64,000 nt of DNA from Arthrobacter sp. V1I9 (GCF_030817075.1 NZ_JAUSYU010000001.1:3782001-3846000); one strand, 5' to 3'; positions 8,640 to 17,269 are shown, numbered from the stretch's first letter. Numbers and translations: made by a program. The notes: generated by a model from the sequence alone, not told the origin.

Positions 8640-9848
8640 ATGACGAGCAACAAGTCATCCTTGGAGCCGCCCGGACTCTCCCCGGAAGGCACCGACGGGC
8701 AGACCGAGCAAGGCGAGCAGCCAGATCCGCCCAAGCACTCCCGGCGCACTATCCTCACCGCCGTCGGTGCGTTCGCGCTCCTGGGAACGGCAACCACCGT
8801 CCTGGGCGGCAGCTTGCTGAACCCACCCTCCAGCACCGAAGACGGCAACTTCAGCGGCGAAACCCTCGAATTCCTGATTCCCCTGGCTTCAGGAGGCGGA
8901 ACAGATACCTGGGCCCGGTTCATCGGCACCGAACTGACCAACTACGTCCCCGGCCGCCCCGGTTTCGCACCCGTGAACGAAGCCGGCGGCGAAGGCATTC
9001 TCGGCACCAACAGGTTCGCCCGGTCAGCCAAGACCGACGGCACTGAGATCCTGGTCGGGACAGCCTCCACCGTAGTGCCCTGGGTGCTGGGACGCTCGGC
9101 CGTTAAATACTCCTTTGAAGACCTCAAGCCCGTCGTGGTCAACGGCACCGGCGGAGTCATCTACGCCCGGGCCGAAGCCGGGGTTGCAGGTGTTCAGGAC
9201 CTGATCAACCGGGAGCAGCCGCTGGAGTTCGGCGGGATCAGCGCCACAGGCCTGGATATCACCACCCTGGTCGCCTTCGACCTGCTCGAAGCGGACATCA
9301 CGACCACCTTTGGGTTCGAAGGCCGAGGCCCGGTCAACTTGGCCCTGCAGCGCGGCGAAATCGACTTGGACTACCAGACGACCTCAGCCTACGGCTCGGC
9401 CGTCGCCGGCATCGCCAAGGAAGGCAAAGCCGTCGTCCTAATGTCCTTCGGCCAACTGAACGAGGCCGGGGACGTCATCCGTGACCCGAACTTCCCCGAC
9501 GTGCCAACGGTCGCAGAAGCCTACGAAACGCTCCACGGAAAGAAGCCGTCAGGGGAAAAATTTGAGGCCTACAAGACCCTGCTCGGGCTCACCTACACCT
9601 ACCAAAAAGGACTTTGGGTGCCCCAGGAAACACCCGAGAACGCCTACGAGCTGCTGCGCCAATCCAGCGAGAAGCTCGGCACCGACACAGGTTTCCAGGA
9701 AAAGGCTTCCAAAGTACTCGGCGGCTACCCCCTCGTCGCGGACACCGGCATGGCCGACCGCGTCCGCGACGCCTACAAAGTCAGCGGCTCCGTCCGGTCC
9801 TATGTCACAGGGCTGCTCGCGGACAAATACAACATCCACGTTGAATAA
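8640..9848 (+). CDS. Tripartite tricarboxylate transporter substrate-binding protein (TctC family)
   Basis: The extracytoplasmic solute receptor of a TTT system, which captures a carboxylate and passes it to TctA/TctB. It is 402 residues long. A polar N-terminal extension of about 38 residues precedes SRRTILTAVGAFALLG, a twin-arginine-like signal and membrane segment with no lipobox. The mature part starts near ETLEFLIPLASGGGTDTWARF, the first strand and glycine-rich loop of the TctC fold, followed by VNEAGGEGILGTNRFA. It is longer than Gram-negative TctC proteins (about 320) because of the N-terminal region and inserted loops. It is followed 8 bases later by the membrane subunit gene. Citrate, tricarballylate or aconitate are plausible ligands. 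Confidence 0.85.
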   Translation: MTSNKSSLEPPGLSPEGTDGQTEQGEQPDPPKHSRRTILTAVGAFALLGTATTVLGGSLLNPPSSTEDGNFSGETLEFLIPLASGGGTDTWARFIGTELTNYVPGRPGFAPVNEAGGEGILGTNRFARSAKTDGTEILVGTASTVVPWVLGRSAVKYSFEDLKPVVVNGTGGVIYARAEAGVAGVQDLINREQPLEFGGISATGLDITTLVAFDLLEADITTTFGFEGRGPVNLALQRGEIDLDYQTTSAYGSAVAGIAKEGKAVVLMSFGQLNEAGDVIRDPNFPDVPTVAEAYETLHGKKPSGEKFEAYKTLLGLTYTYQKGLWVPQETPENAYELLRQSSEKLGTDTGFQEKASKVLGGYPLVADTGMADRVRDAYKVSGSVRSYVTGLLADKYNIHVE

Positions 9849-9856
9849 GGACCATC

Positions 9857-11884
9857 ATGCTTGACTCCGCAATGGCAGCGCTGGCATCCCTCGCTGACCC
9901 CTCCCTCCTCATCATGCTCCTGATCGGCACGGTCGCCGGCCTGATCATGGGCCTCATCCCGGGACTTGGCGGCACAGGAGCCGTTGCAATCCTGCTGCCC
10001 ATCACCTTCGGCATGGAACCGCCCCAGGCTCTGGCGCTCCTCATCGGAGCCCTCGCCGTCGTACACACCTCCGACACCGTTTCCGCCGTACTGCTCGGCG
10101 CCCCAGGCTCAGCATCAGCCAGCGTCACCATGCTCGACGGCTACTCCATGGCCAAGAAGGGCCAGGCAGCCCGCGCGCTGACCCTGGCTTTCCTATCCTC
10201 CATGGCCGGCGGCATCATCGGCGCGGTCGGACTGACCCTGGCGATTCCGCTGGCCCGGCCCTTGGTCCTTTCCTTCGCCAGTCCTGAGCTCTTCATGTTG
10301 ACCGTCCTCGGTGTGTCTTTGGCGGCGGTCCTGTCACGGGGAAACATCATCAAGGGAGTCTCGGCAGGCCTCCTTGGCCTGATCCTGGGCATGGTTGGAA
10401 CCTCGCCGACCACAGCTGAGGAACGCTTTACCTTCGGCAGTCTGTTCCTCGGAGACGGCCTGTCACTCGTCGCTGTTGCCCTGGGCATCTTCGGTTTGGC
10501 CGAGATCGCATCCCGCGCCAGCCAGCGCCGGGGCGAAAAGCAAACCATCAGCCTTGGCGGCGGATGGGGCCAGGGCATCCGGGAATGGCTTTCCCACTGG
10601 ACACAGGTCATCCGTGGAGCGCTTATCGGTATCTGGGCAGGCGTCCTGCCTGGCGTCGGGGCCACCGCCGGAACCTGGATGGCCTATGGCCAGGCCGTGG
10701 CTACCGCCAAAGACAAGCGCCAGTTCGGCAAGGGAGACCCACGCGGCATTGTCGGCCCCGAAAGCGCCAACAACTCCGTGGAGGCCGGCGACCTGATCCC
10801 CACCCTCCTGTTCGGCATCCCCGGCGGCGTGCCCTCGGCGATGCTCCTGGGAATGCTCCTCACTTACGGCATCCAGCCCGGACCCTCCATCATCACCGAA
10901 CACCTTGACCTGATGTACTTGATCGTCTGGTCCTTCGCGATCGCCTCGATCCTTGGCGCGCTGCTCTGCTTCCTCAGCGTCAAACAGCTCGCAAAACTGA
11001 CCAAGGTCCCCTTCGCCGTCCTGGCAGCAGGCCTCGTAGCCATCATGCTCCTGGGCTCATTCCAGGAAGGCGGCCAGCTCGGCGACCTCTGGATCATGAT
11101 CATCCTCGGCGTCTTCGGCTGGCTGCTGAAATCCACAGGGTTCCCCCGGGCACCGTTCCTGATCGGTTTCGTCCTGGCCATCCCGCTGGAACGCTACTAC
11201 TTCCTCACCGACAGCCTCTACGAAGGCTTCGACTGGATGGCCCGCCCCGGCGTCCTGGTCTTCCTGGCCATCCTCATCCTGCCGATGATCTGGGCGCTCA
11301 TCAAGTTCATCCGCGCCCGCCGGCACACCAACCTTGACGATGGTCACCGGGACGAACAGCCCGAGGACGACGAAGCTCCGCTGAAAAATTCCACCTGGTC
11401 TCTCGCAGCATCAGGCATCTTCTTCGTCGCCTTCGCCGCCGCCTTCCTCTCCTCCGCTTCATTCTCCCCGGAAGCCAGACTGGTCCCCCAGCTGGTGAGC
11501 ACCGGAGGCCTGATCTTCTCCGGCATCCTGCTCTTCATGGAGATCCGGAGAAGGCTTCGCGGCAGGACTCCGCACGCAGATCACACCCTTGCTGAAAAAG
11601 CAGACGGGAGCCTTGGCAAACAGCCCGTGAAGGCAGGCTGGACCCTTGATGCTAAGTTCGCGCTGAAGACCTTCCTATGGATGACAGGCTTCCTGGCTCT
11701 CACGGCCGCCTTCGGATACCTGATTGCAGTCACCATCTTCATCCCGGCCTTCCTCCTGATAGTCGCAAGGGCGCGGCTCAAGGTCGCAATCATCTACACC
11801 GGAGTCCTGTACATCGTGCTCCTGGCACTGCCCTCGCTGCTGCCGATTGACCTGCCGCAGGGCTGGCTCAACACCCTCGTCTAG
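9857..11884 (+). CDS. Tripartite tricarboxylate transporter, fused TctA-TctB membrane subunit
   Basis: A 675-residue membrane protein. Residues 1 to about 490 are TctA: the duplicated signature is visible as GLIPGLGGTGAVAILLPITFG near the start and GVLPGVGATAGTWMAYG in the second half, with GIPGGVPSAMLLGMLL. After a charged linker (RARRHTNLDDGHRDEQPEDDEA) the last 165 residues have four hydrophobic segments arranged like the small subunit TctB. TctA alone is about 500 residues and TctB about 150, and no separate tctB is nearby, so I read this as a fusion. It uses an ion gradient to import the acid delivered by the binding protein. The ATG follows AAGGACCATC. Confidence 0.87.
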   Translation: MLDSAMAALASLADPSLLIMLLIGTVAGLIMGLIPGLGGTGAVAILLPITFGMEPPQALALLIGALAVVHTSDTVSAVLLGAPGSASASVTMLDGYSMAKKGQAARALTLAFLSSMAGGIIGAVGLTLAIPLARPLVLSFASPELFMLTVLGVSLAAVLSRGNIIKGVSAGLLGLILGMVGTSPTTAEERFTFGSLFLGDGLSLVAVALGIFGLAEIASRASQRRGEKQTISLGGGWGQGIREWLSHWTQVIRGALIGIWAGVLPGVGATAGTWMAYGQAVATAKDKRQFGKGDPRGIVGPESANNSVEAGDLIPTLLFGIPGGVPSAMLLGMLLTYGIQPGPSIITEHLDLMYLIVWSFAIASILGALLCFLSVKQLAKLTKVPFAVLAAGLVAIMLLGSFQEGGQLGDLWIMIILGVFGWLLKSTGFPRAPFLIGFVLAIPLERYYFLTDSLYEGFDWMARPGVLVFLAILILPMIWALIKFIRARRHTNLDDGHRDEQPEDDEAPLKNSTWSLAASGIFFVAFAAAFLSSASFSPEARLVPQLVSTGGLIFSGILLFMEIRRRLRGRTPHADHTLAEKADGSLGKQPVKAGWTLDAKFALKTFLWMTGFLALTAAFGYLIAVTIFIPAFLLIVARARLKVAIIYTGVLYIVLLALPSLLPIDLPQGWLNTLV

Positions 11885-11928
11885 CACCGGAACACCCGGC
11901 ACACCCAAAGCCATTGGAGAATCAAAAA

Positions 11929-12309
11929 ATGACGGTACTCGTAGCCTACGCATCCGCTCCCGAAGGCAGGGAGGCGCTAACTGAGGGGATCAAGGAAGCC
12001 CACCGGCGGAAGTCGGACCTGCTCATCGTGAATATCGGTCGTGGCCACCACGACTTGGACGCGCAGGAACTGCAGGAGCTCGAAGGCCAACTGATCGAGG
12101 CCGGCCTGGCCCTGACCATCGAATCCTCAATCCTGGCCGATCCGGGGGACGCGGTCATCCAAATTGCACAGGAACGCGGCGTCGAAGTAATTGTCATTGG
12201 GCTCAGGCACAGGTCCATGGTGGGCAAGCTCATCCTGGGAAGCACCGTCCAGCGCATCCTGCTCGACGCGACCTGCCCCGTACTCGCAGTCCGGGCCGAC
12301 AAACTCTGA
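11929..12309 (+). CDS. Universal stress protein (UspA family)
   Basis: A single UspA domain of 126 residues from ATG 11929, which is preceded by GGAGA. A TTG at 11914 in the same frame is less likely. The ATP-binding signature G-2x-G-9x-G(S/T) appears as GLRHRSMVGKLILGSTVQRILLDATCPVLAV in modified form: the first glycines are partly replaced, but the terminal GST and CPVLAV are typical. Usp proteins are often encoded with acid transporters and may regulate them. It is 45 bases downstream of the TctAB gene and is followed by two hairpins, so it probably ends this operon. Confidence 0.85.
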   Translation: MTVLVAYASAPEGREALTEGIKEAHRRKSDLLIVNIGRGHHDLDAQELQELEGQLIEAGLALTIESSILADPGDAVIQIAQERGVEVIVIGLRHRSMVGKLILGSTVQRILLDATCPVLAVRADKL

Positions 12310-12325
12310 CCCGGCGCTACTGACT

Positions 12326-12344
12326 GCCGGACACACTGTCCGGC
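12326..12344 (+). terminator. Short hairpin after the transporter/usp operon
   Basis: Perfect stem GCCGGACA with a 3-base loop and the complement TGTCCGGC, 16 bases after the usp stop codon. There is no T-run. Together with the larger hairpin 77 bases further on it probably ends the prpF-tctC-tctAB-usp transcript. Confidence 0.5.
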
Positions 12345-12420
12345 GCGTGTGCTGCCGTTCACGCACTCCATCGCAACAGGTAGCCCGACGGACGGGCGCG
12401 AGAACAGCGCAGCATGCAAC

Positions 12421-12455
12421 GGAGGCAGGGTGACCAACATGGTCACCCTGCCTCC
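12421..12455 (+). terminator. Strong hairpin terminator
   Basis: A perfect 15-base-pair stem (GGAGGCAGGGTGACC and its complement) around the 5-base loop AACAT, about 110 bases after usp and 59 bases before the next gene. It is the strongest hairpin in this part of the window. Confidence 0.75.
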
Positions 12456-12513
12456 TCCCATAACTACCCAGAAGATCCAACCGCCAGAACTCCGTAGATA
12501 AAGGACAACCGAG

Positions 12514-12786
12514 ATGAACACCCGCTCTCGCATGGCCAATCCCCACACTGGATCCCTCAGGCCCGAACCCGTCCCCAACTGGTCCACACTCTCCCGCACC
12601 GACGAGGTGGAGATCCACAATCACGGACAAGTCATAACCTCAGGCCGCATCGACATGCTCGCCATGGACGGCAGCGTCCTCTGGCTTCAACAGGACGACG
12701 GACAGGGACGGGCACTGTTCCTGCACAGCGATGGACTCCGGGTGTACCGGCGAACAGTCAAGCTAAGCCGAGCTGACAACAGTTGA
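12514..12786 (+). CDS. Small conserved hypothetical protein
   Basis: 90 residues, soluble, with no signal peptide or membrane segment. The central part TDEVEIHNHGQVITSGRIDMLAMDGSVLWLQQDDGQGRALFLHSDGLRVYRR has the alternating pattern of a small all-beta fold. From memory, short proteins with this DEVE...G..DMLA.DGSVLW pattern recur in Arthrobacter genomes; this needs a search. The function is unknown. The ATG follows AAAGGACAACCGAG, a good ribosome binding site. It stands alone between a strong hairpin upstream and the talarate dehydratase promoter region downstream. Confidence 0.65.
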   Translation: MNTRSRMANPHTGSLRPEPVPNWSTLSRTDEVEIHNHGQVITSGRIDMLAMDGSVLWLQQDDGQGRALFLHSDGLRVYRRTVKLSRADNS

Positions 12787-12958
12787 GGTACACCCCAACC
12801 TGACGTCAGGCACTATGCAAATTGCCGTCAGAACAGGATCCAACCGGCCGTTTCCTGACACTCCTTTTCAAAAGCCATAGAGCTCAGCCTGACATCGAGG
12901 TGGGGAAGTGCCAGCGGGAGAGCATTGGCTTGGCCTGGCCGGCAACCGGCAAAAACTA

Positions 12959-12991
12959 CTTGTATTACAAGCAACGCACTTGTACTATAAG
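12959..12991. promoter_or_regulatory. Tandem operator for a GntR/FCD regulator
   Basis: Two copies of the same palindrome upstream of the talarate dehydratase: CTTGTATTACAAG (12959-12971, perfect) and CTTGTACTATAAG (12979-12991, one mismatch). Their centres are exactly 20 bases, about two helical turns, apart, on one face of the DNA. Sites of the form TxGTxxxACxA are typical for the FadR/FCD branch of GntR regulators, and such a gene follows the dehydratase. They lie 43-75 bases before the ATG. Confidence 0.65.
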
Positions 12992-13033
12992 AAGGCGGGC
13001 GAAGGAGCCCGACGCCCGCCCAAAGGAGAACCC

Positions 13034-14161
13034 ATGAGTACCGTCGATCTGATCCGGCACGTCAAACTGTCCACCGCCAAGCTCCCCCTCGCTGTTCCCA
13101 TCAGCGACGCCAAAGTCTTCACCGGCCGGCAGAAGCCCATGACGGAAGTAGTCTTCCTCTTCGCCGAGATCACCACCGAACTCGGGCACACCGGCATCGG
13201 CTTCAGCTACACCAAGCGCGCCGGCGGCCCCGCACAGTACGCCCACGCCAAGGAAGTTGCCGAGGGCATCATCGGCGAGGACCCCAACGACATCGCCAAG
13301 ATCTACACCAAGCTGCTCTGGGCAGGCGCTTCGGTGGGCCGCTCCGGCGTCGCCACCCAGGCACTGGCGGCCATCGACATCGCCCTCTACGACCTCAAAG
13401 CCAAGCGCGCCGGCCTGCCGTTGGCCAAGTTCCTCGGCTCCTACCGTGATTCCGTCCAGACCTACAACACCTCCGGCGGCTTCCTCAACGCCACCCTCGA
13501 AGAGGTCAAGGCACGCGCCACCCAGTCCATCGAAGAAGGCATCGGCGGCATCAAGATCAAAGTCGGCCTTCCGGACAGCAAAGAGGACCTGCGGCGCGTC
13601 GCCGGCATCCGCGAACACATCGGCTGGGACGTCCCGCTCATGGTGGACGCCAACCAGCAGTGGGACCGCGCCACCGCCCTCCGCATGGGCCGCCAACTGG
13701 AGGAATTCAACCTCATCTGGATCGAAGAACCCCTGGACGCCTACGACTTCGAAGGCCACGCACACCTGGCCAACGTCCTGGACACCCCCATCGCCACCGG
13801 CGAAATGCTCGCCTCCGTGGCCGAGCACAAGGGCCTTATCAGCGCCAACGGCTGCGACATCATCCAACCGGACGCACCCCGCGTCGGCGGCATCACCCAG
13901 TTCCTCCGCCTCGCCGCCCTGGCCGACGAACGCGGGCTGGGCCTCGCCCCGCACTTCGCCATGGAAATCCACCTGCACCTGGCCGCCGCCTACCCGCGCG
14001 AACCGTGGGTTGAGCACTTCGACTGGCTCGATCCCCTGTTCAACGAGCGGCTCGAAACCAAGAACGGCCGCATGATCGTCCCGGACCGCCCCGGCCTCGG
14101 CGTCACGCTCAGCGACCAGGTACGCGCGTGGACCACCGACTCCGTGGAGTTCGGCGCGTAA
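13034..14161 (+). CDS. L-talarate/galactarate dehydratase (mandelate racemase subgroup)
   Basis: Predicted to dehydrate galactarate or L-talarate to 5-keto-4-deoxyglucarate. From the ATG at 13034, preceded by AAAGGAGAACCC, it has 375 residues. The open frame extends further upstream without support. Motifs in order are GIGGIKIKVG (KxK base), LMVDANQQWDR (metal Asp), WIEEPLDAYD (metal Glu), IATGEML (metal Glu), IIQPDAPRVGGITQFL and LAPHFAMEIHLHLAAAYP (catalytic His). From memory the sequence is close to the characterised Salmonella TalrD/GalrD, including LLWAGASVGRSG and NTSGGFL. It is followed 24 bases later by a GntR/FCD regulator gene. Confidence 0.9.
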   Translation: MSTVDLIRHVKLSTAKLPLAVPISDAKVFTGRQKPMTEVVFLFAEITTELGHTGIGFSYTKRAGGPAQYAHAKEVAEGIIGEDPNDIAKIYTKLLWAGASVGRSGVATQALAAIDIALYDLKAKRAGLPLAKFLGSYRDSVQTYNTSGGFLNATLEEVKARATQSIEEGIGGIKIKVGLPDSKEDLRRVAGIREHIGWDVPLMVDANQQWDRATALRMGRQLEEFNLIWIEEPLDAYDFEGHAHLANVLDTPIATGEMLASVAEHKGLISANGCDIIQPDAPRVGGITQFLRLAALADERGLGLAPHFAMEIHLHLAAAYPREPWVEHFDWLDPLFNERLETKNGRMIVPDRPGLGVTLSDQVRAWTTDSVEFGA

Positions 14162-14185
14162 CCATCAAGCCGTAACCTTGAAGCC

Positions 14186-14884
14186 ATGAGCCGGAACCTC
14201 ACCGCGGACCTCGCCGCTGACCTTCGCACCCGCATCGTCGACGGCGCCATCCAGCCAGGCGAAAAGCTGCCCAGCGAAAACACCCTCATCAGCGACTTCG
14301 GCGTCAGCCGGACCGTGGTGCGCGCCGCCCTGACCCGGCTGCAGGCCGAGGGACTGGTTGAAACCGAACGTGGGCGGGGCAGCTTCGCCCTCACACCGCC
14401 GTCGGACGAGCCCCAGGCAGCACCCGGGGCCCGTCCGGTGGCCACCATGGAAGACCGGCTCCACCTGCTTGAGTTCCGTATGGGAGTGGAAACCGAGGCC
14501 GCCGCACTGGCAGCAAGGAACCACACGGACCGGCAGCTGCGGGCCGTCACCGCAGCCCTCGATGAGTTCACGGCGAGCGCCGGCCACCCGGCCCACGCCA
14601 TGAAGTCGGACTTCGAGTTCCACCGGGCCGTGGCCGCCGCCTCCGGCAACCCCTTCTACTCCGACTGCCTGGCCGCCCTGGGCCAAACAATGATCGCGAT
14701 GCCGCGCACCCGGCTGATGACCGGCGTCGAACACTACGCACGCGACCACTTCGACCAGGTGGTCCAGGAGCACCGTTCCATCTCCGAGGCCATCGCGGAC
14801 GGAGACGAGGCTGCCGCAGCGGCTGCCATGCGCAGCCATCTGGCCAACTCACGACGGCGGTTCAAGGCTTCAGCGCGGCCGTAA
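14186..14884 (+). CDS. GntR family regulator with FCD domain (FadR subfamily)
   Basis: 232 residues. The N-terminal winged helix-turn-helix is clear: LRTRIVDGAIQPGEKLPSE, then FGVSRTVVRAALTRLQAEGLV and the wing TERGRGSF (residues 10-65). The all-helical FCD ligand-binding domain follows, with LEFRMGVETEAAALAA, DFEFHRAVAAASGNPFY and a late HRSISEAIADGDEAAAAAAMRSHL. The Asp/His residues of these motifs normally hold a metal and a carboxylate ligand. It lies downstream of the talarate dehydratase in the same direction and probably autoregulates that unit through the tandem palindromes at 12959-12991. Confidence 0.88.
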   Translation: MSRNLTADLAADLRTRIVDGAIQPGEKLPSENTLISDFGVSRTVVRAALTRLQAEGLVETERGRGSFALTPPSDEPQAAPGARPVATMEDRLHLLEFRMGVETEAAALAARNHTDRQLRAVTAALDEFTASAGHPAHAMKSDFEFHRAVAAASGNPFYSDCLAALGQTMIAMPRTRLMTGVEHYARDHFDQVVQEHRSISEAIADGDEAAAAAAMRSHLANSRRRFKASARP

Positions 14885-14904
14885 CCCGGGCGCCGTCCCC
14901 GGCT

Positions 14905-15837
14905 TCAGGCCTGCTCCGCCTCCACCATTTCCGGCTCGATGAGATCCAGGAGCCGCAGCACCGCCGGATTGTCCGTTTCCTCATTCCAGGCGAGCTCCAG
15001 ATCCACGCGGTTCAGCTCCTGCATGCCGTGCCGGCCGTCGATCTCGTGGAACTCCACTCCCGGCGGGGCGAAGGCCATGGCTGAGGCCGGCACCAGCGTC
15101 ACCCCAAGGCCCGCCTGCACAAACGCCAGCAGCGCCGGGACCTGGCTGGCGTACTGGGTGATGTTGGCGTGGGCGCCGGCACTGGCAAACAGGCGGAGGA
15201 CCAGGTCGTGGAAGTAGCGGGCCTCCTTGGTGGAGTACATCAGCAGCGGCCGCCGGTCCAGCGACCCCAAGGGCAACGGCTCCCCCGCGGGCGGCACAGA
15301 ACTCCCCAGGATGGAGCTGCCCTCCGGCAGCGCCACCACCAGGCGGTCCTGCATCAGCGGCCGCGAAACCACCCCCGGCCGCGCCACGATGGGACGCAGC
15401 AGGCCAATATCCACGCTCCCCTTCACCAGGCCATCCATCTGGTCGGTGGAAACCAGCTCGCGCAGCACAAAGGAAACCCCCGGCATCCCCTCCGCCGCCC
15501 GTCGCAGCATCATCGGCAGTGCGCTCTGCCCGGCAATGGCGGTGTACCCCACCGTGATGGTGCCCGCATGGCCCGACGAAACCCGGCGGACGTCCATGTC
15601 CGTCTTAATACACATGTCCAGGATCTGCCGGGCCCGCGGCAACAGCGTGGCGCCGGCAGCCGTCAGCTCCACCTTCCGGCTGGTCCGGCTGAAGAGCAGC
15701 GTGCCCAGCTTCTTCTCGAGCATCTGGATCTGCCGGCTCAGGGGCGGCTGCGTCATGTTCAGCCGCTCAGCAGCGGCACCGAAATGAAGCTCCTCGGCAA
15801 CGGCCACAAACGCCTCTAACTGGGGTAGTGAAAACAT
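14905..15837 (-). CDS. LysR family transcriptional regulator
   Basis: 310 residues. The N-terminal DNA-binding domain is typical (FSLPQLEAFVAVAEELHFG, AAAERLNMTQPPLSRQIQML, EKKLGTLLFSRTSRKVELTAAG, residues 2-63), followed by the two-lobed effector domain (GHAGTITVGYTAIAG...). The MTQPPLSRQ recognition helix and preceding region resemble the BenM/CatM/CbbR group. The ATG follows AAAGG by 7 bases. It is divergent from the second glucarate dehydratase across a 121-base gap and convergent with the GntR gene. I infer that it activates the glucarate dehydratase/hydroxyacid dehydrogenase pair. Confidence 0.88.
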   Translation of the reverse strand: MFSLPQLEAFVAVAEELHFGAAAERLNMTQPPLSRQIQMLEKKLGTLLFSRTSRKVELTAAGATLLPRARQILDMCIKTDMDVRRVSSGHAGTITVGYTAIAGQSALPMMLRRAAEGMPGVSFVLRELVSTDQMDGLVKGSVDIGLLRPIVARPGVVSRPLMQDRLVVALPEGSSILGSSVPPAGEPLPLGSLDRRPLLMYSTKEARYFHDLVLRLFASAGAHANITQYASQVPALLAFVQAGLGVTLVPASAMAFAPPGVEFHEIDGRHGMQELNRVDLELAWNEETDNPAVLRLLDLIEPEMVEAEQA

Positions 15838-15901
15838 TCATACCTTTACTGGATGGTTGAGTGCAGAAGTTGGCTTGGACGTGTATTGATCCCTTCCCAT
15901 A

Positions 15902-15914
15902 TGGTCAGTGACCA
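15902..15914. promoter_or_regulatory. Perfect palindrome upstream of the second glucarate dehydratase
   Basis: TGGTCAGTGACCA: 6-base arms around one base, 45-57 bases before the ATG at 15959. It resembles the TGGTC-N-GACCA core of FadR-type GntR operators but has a longer centre, and it differs from the CTTGTA sites at 12959. It could serve the GntR regulator, the divergent LysR regulator or an unlinked factor. Confidence 0.4.
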
Positions 15915-15958
15915 GGACCACAATTAGCAAGCCAGCACCGACGTCGACGAGGACACTG

Positions 15959-17269
15959 ATGAACCACCAGCCCGCAGGCCAGGATCACCACGCCCAGCTC
16001 AACCAGGCACGGATCACCGGAGTCACCATCACACCTGTGGCCTTCAAGGATCCCCCGCTCCTCAACACGGTGGGCGTGCACGAACCCTTCGCACTCCGGG
16101 CCATCGTAGAAGTCCACACCGACGCCGGCGTCTCAGGCTTCGGCGAAACCTACGGCGACGCCGGCCACATCGCCCGGCTCCAGCTTGCGGCTGCCGCCCT
16201 GCCCGGCAAGGACATCTTCAACGTCAATTCCATGCGCGGTGCCATAGAACAGGCCCTTCGGCTGGACACCATCCAGGGCGGCCACGGCATGAGTGGCATG
16301 GTCACCGGCTCCAGCACCGCGGACCGCGTGCTGTCCGCCTTTGACGTTGCAGCGTTGGACATTCAGGGCAAGCTTCTGGGCCGGCCGGTCAGCGACCTCC
16401 TCGGCGGCGCCGTCCGGGACGCCGTGCAGTTCAGCGGCTACCTGTTCTACAAGTGGCCGGGCCACCCCGGCCAGGCCGCGGACACCTGGGGCGAAGCACT
16501 GGACCCGGCCGGGATCGTCCGGCAGGCCCGGACCATGGTGGACCACTACGGGTTCGGTGCGCTCAAGCTGAAGGCCGGCGTCTTCCCGCCGGAAAAGGAG
16601 ATCGCGGCCATGCAGGCCCTCCGTGACGAGTTCCCTGACCTGCCCCTGCGCATCGATCCCAATGCCGCATGGACAGTGGAAACCTCCATCCGGGTGGGCA
16701 AGGAACTCGACGGCGTGCTGGAATACCTCGAGGATCCCACCCCGGGCATCGAAGGCATGGCGGCCGTCCGCCGGCAGGTCGGGATGCCGCTGGCCACGAA
16801 CATGTGCGTTGTCAGTTTCGCCGACGTTGCCCCTGCCGTTACAGCCGGCGCCGTGGACGTCATCCTGTCCGATCATCACTTCTGGGGCGGCCTGCGCCGC
16901 AGCCAGTTCCTGGCCGGAATCACAGAGACCTTCAGCTTGGGGCTGTCCATGCACTCGAACTCGCACCTGGGCATCAGCCTGGCCGCCATGGTCCACCTCG
17001 CGGCGGCCACCCCCAACCTCGACTACGCGTGCGACACCCACTGGCCCTGGAAGGACCCTGGCGAGGACGTCATCAAGGACGGCGTGCTGGCGTTCAAGGA
17101 CGGGGCCGTCCAGGTCCCCACCGCGCCCGGCCTCGGCGTCGAGATAGACCGTGATGCCCTGGAACGGCTGCACCGGCAGTACCTCGAGTGCGGCATTCGC
17201 AGCCGGGACGACACCGGCTACATGCAGCGCCTCCACCCCGGCTACGAGCTCCAGAGTCCCCGCTGGTGA
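15959..17269 (+). CDS. Glucarate dehydratase-like enolase-superfamily enzyme, second copy
   Basis: 436 residues from ATG 15959, which follows GAGGACACTG. The open frame begins at GTG 15908, but that would place the palindrome inside the gene. Motifs match the copy at the left edge: ITPVAFKDPPLLNTVGVHEP, GFGETYGDAGH, ALKLKAGVFPPE, RIDPNAAWTVE, YLEDPTPGIEG, ATNMCVV, ILSDHHFWGGL, SMHSNSHLGISLA and CDTHWPWK. All predicted catalytic residues are present. Predicted product is 5-keto-4-deoxyglucarate. The stop overlaps the GTG of the next gene (GTGA), so the two are translationally coupled. Confidence 0.9.
   Translation: MNHQPAGQDHHAQLNQARITGVTITPVAFKDPPLLNTVGVHEPFALRAIVEVHTDAGVSGFGETYGDAGHIARLQLAAAALPGKDIFNVNSMRGAIEQALRLDTIQGGHGMSGMVTGSSTADRVLSAFDVAALDIQGKLLGRPVSDLLGGAVRDAVQFSGYLFYKWPGHPGQAADTWGEALDPAGIVRQARTMVDHYGFGALKLKAGVFPPEKEIAAMQALRDEFPDLPLRIDPNAAWTVETSIRVGKELDGVLEYLEDPTPGIEGMAAVRRQVGMPLATNMCVVSFADVAPAVTAGAVDVILSDHHFWGGLRRSQFLAGITETFSLGLSMHSNSHLGISLAAMVHLAAATPNLDYACDTHWPWKDPGEDVIKDGVLAFKDGAVQVPTAPGLGVEIDRDALERLHRQYLECGIRSRDDTGYMQRLHPGYELQSPRW

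Noticed and set aside
12965..14017. 350-codon minus-strand frame opposite the talarate dehydratase
   Set aside because: Gly/Asp/Val-rich antisense shadow of a certain gene.
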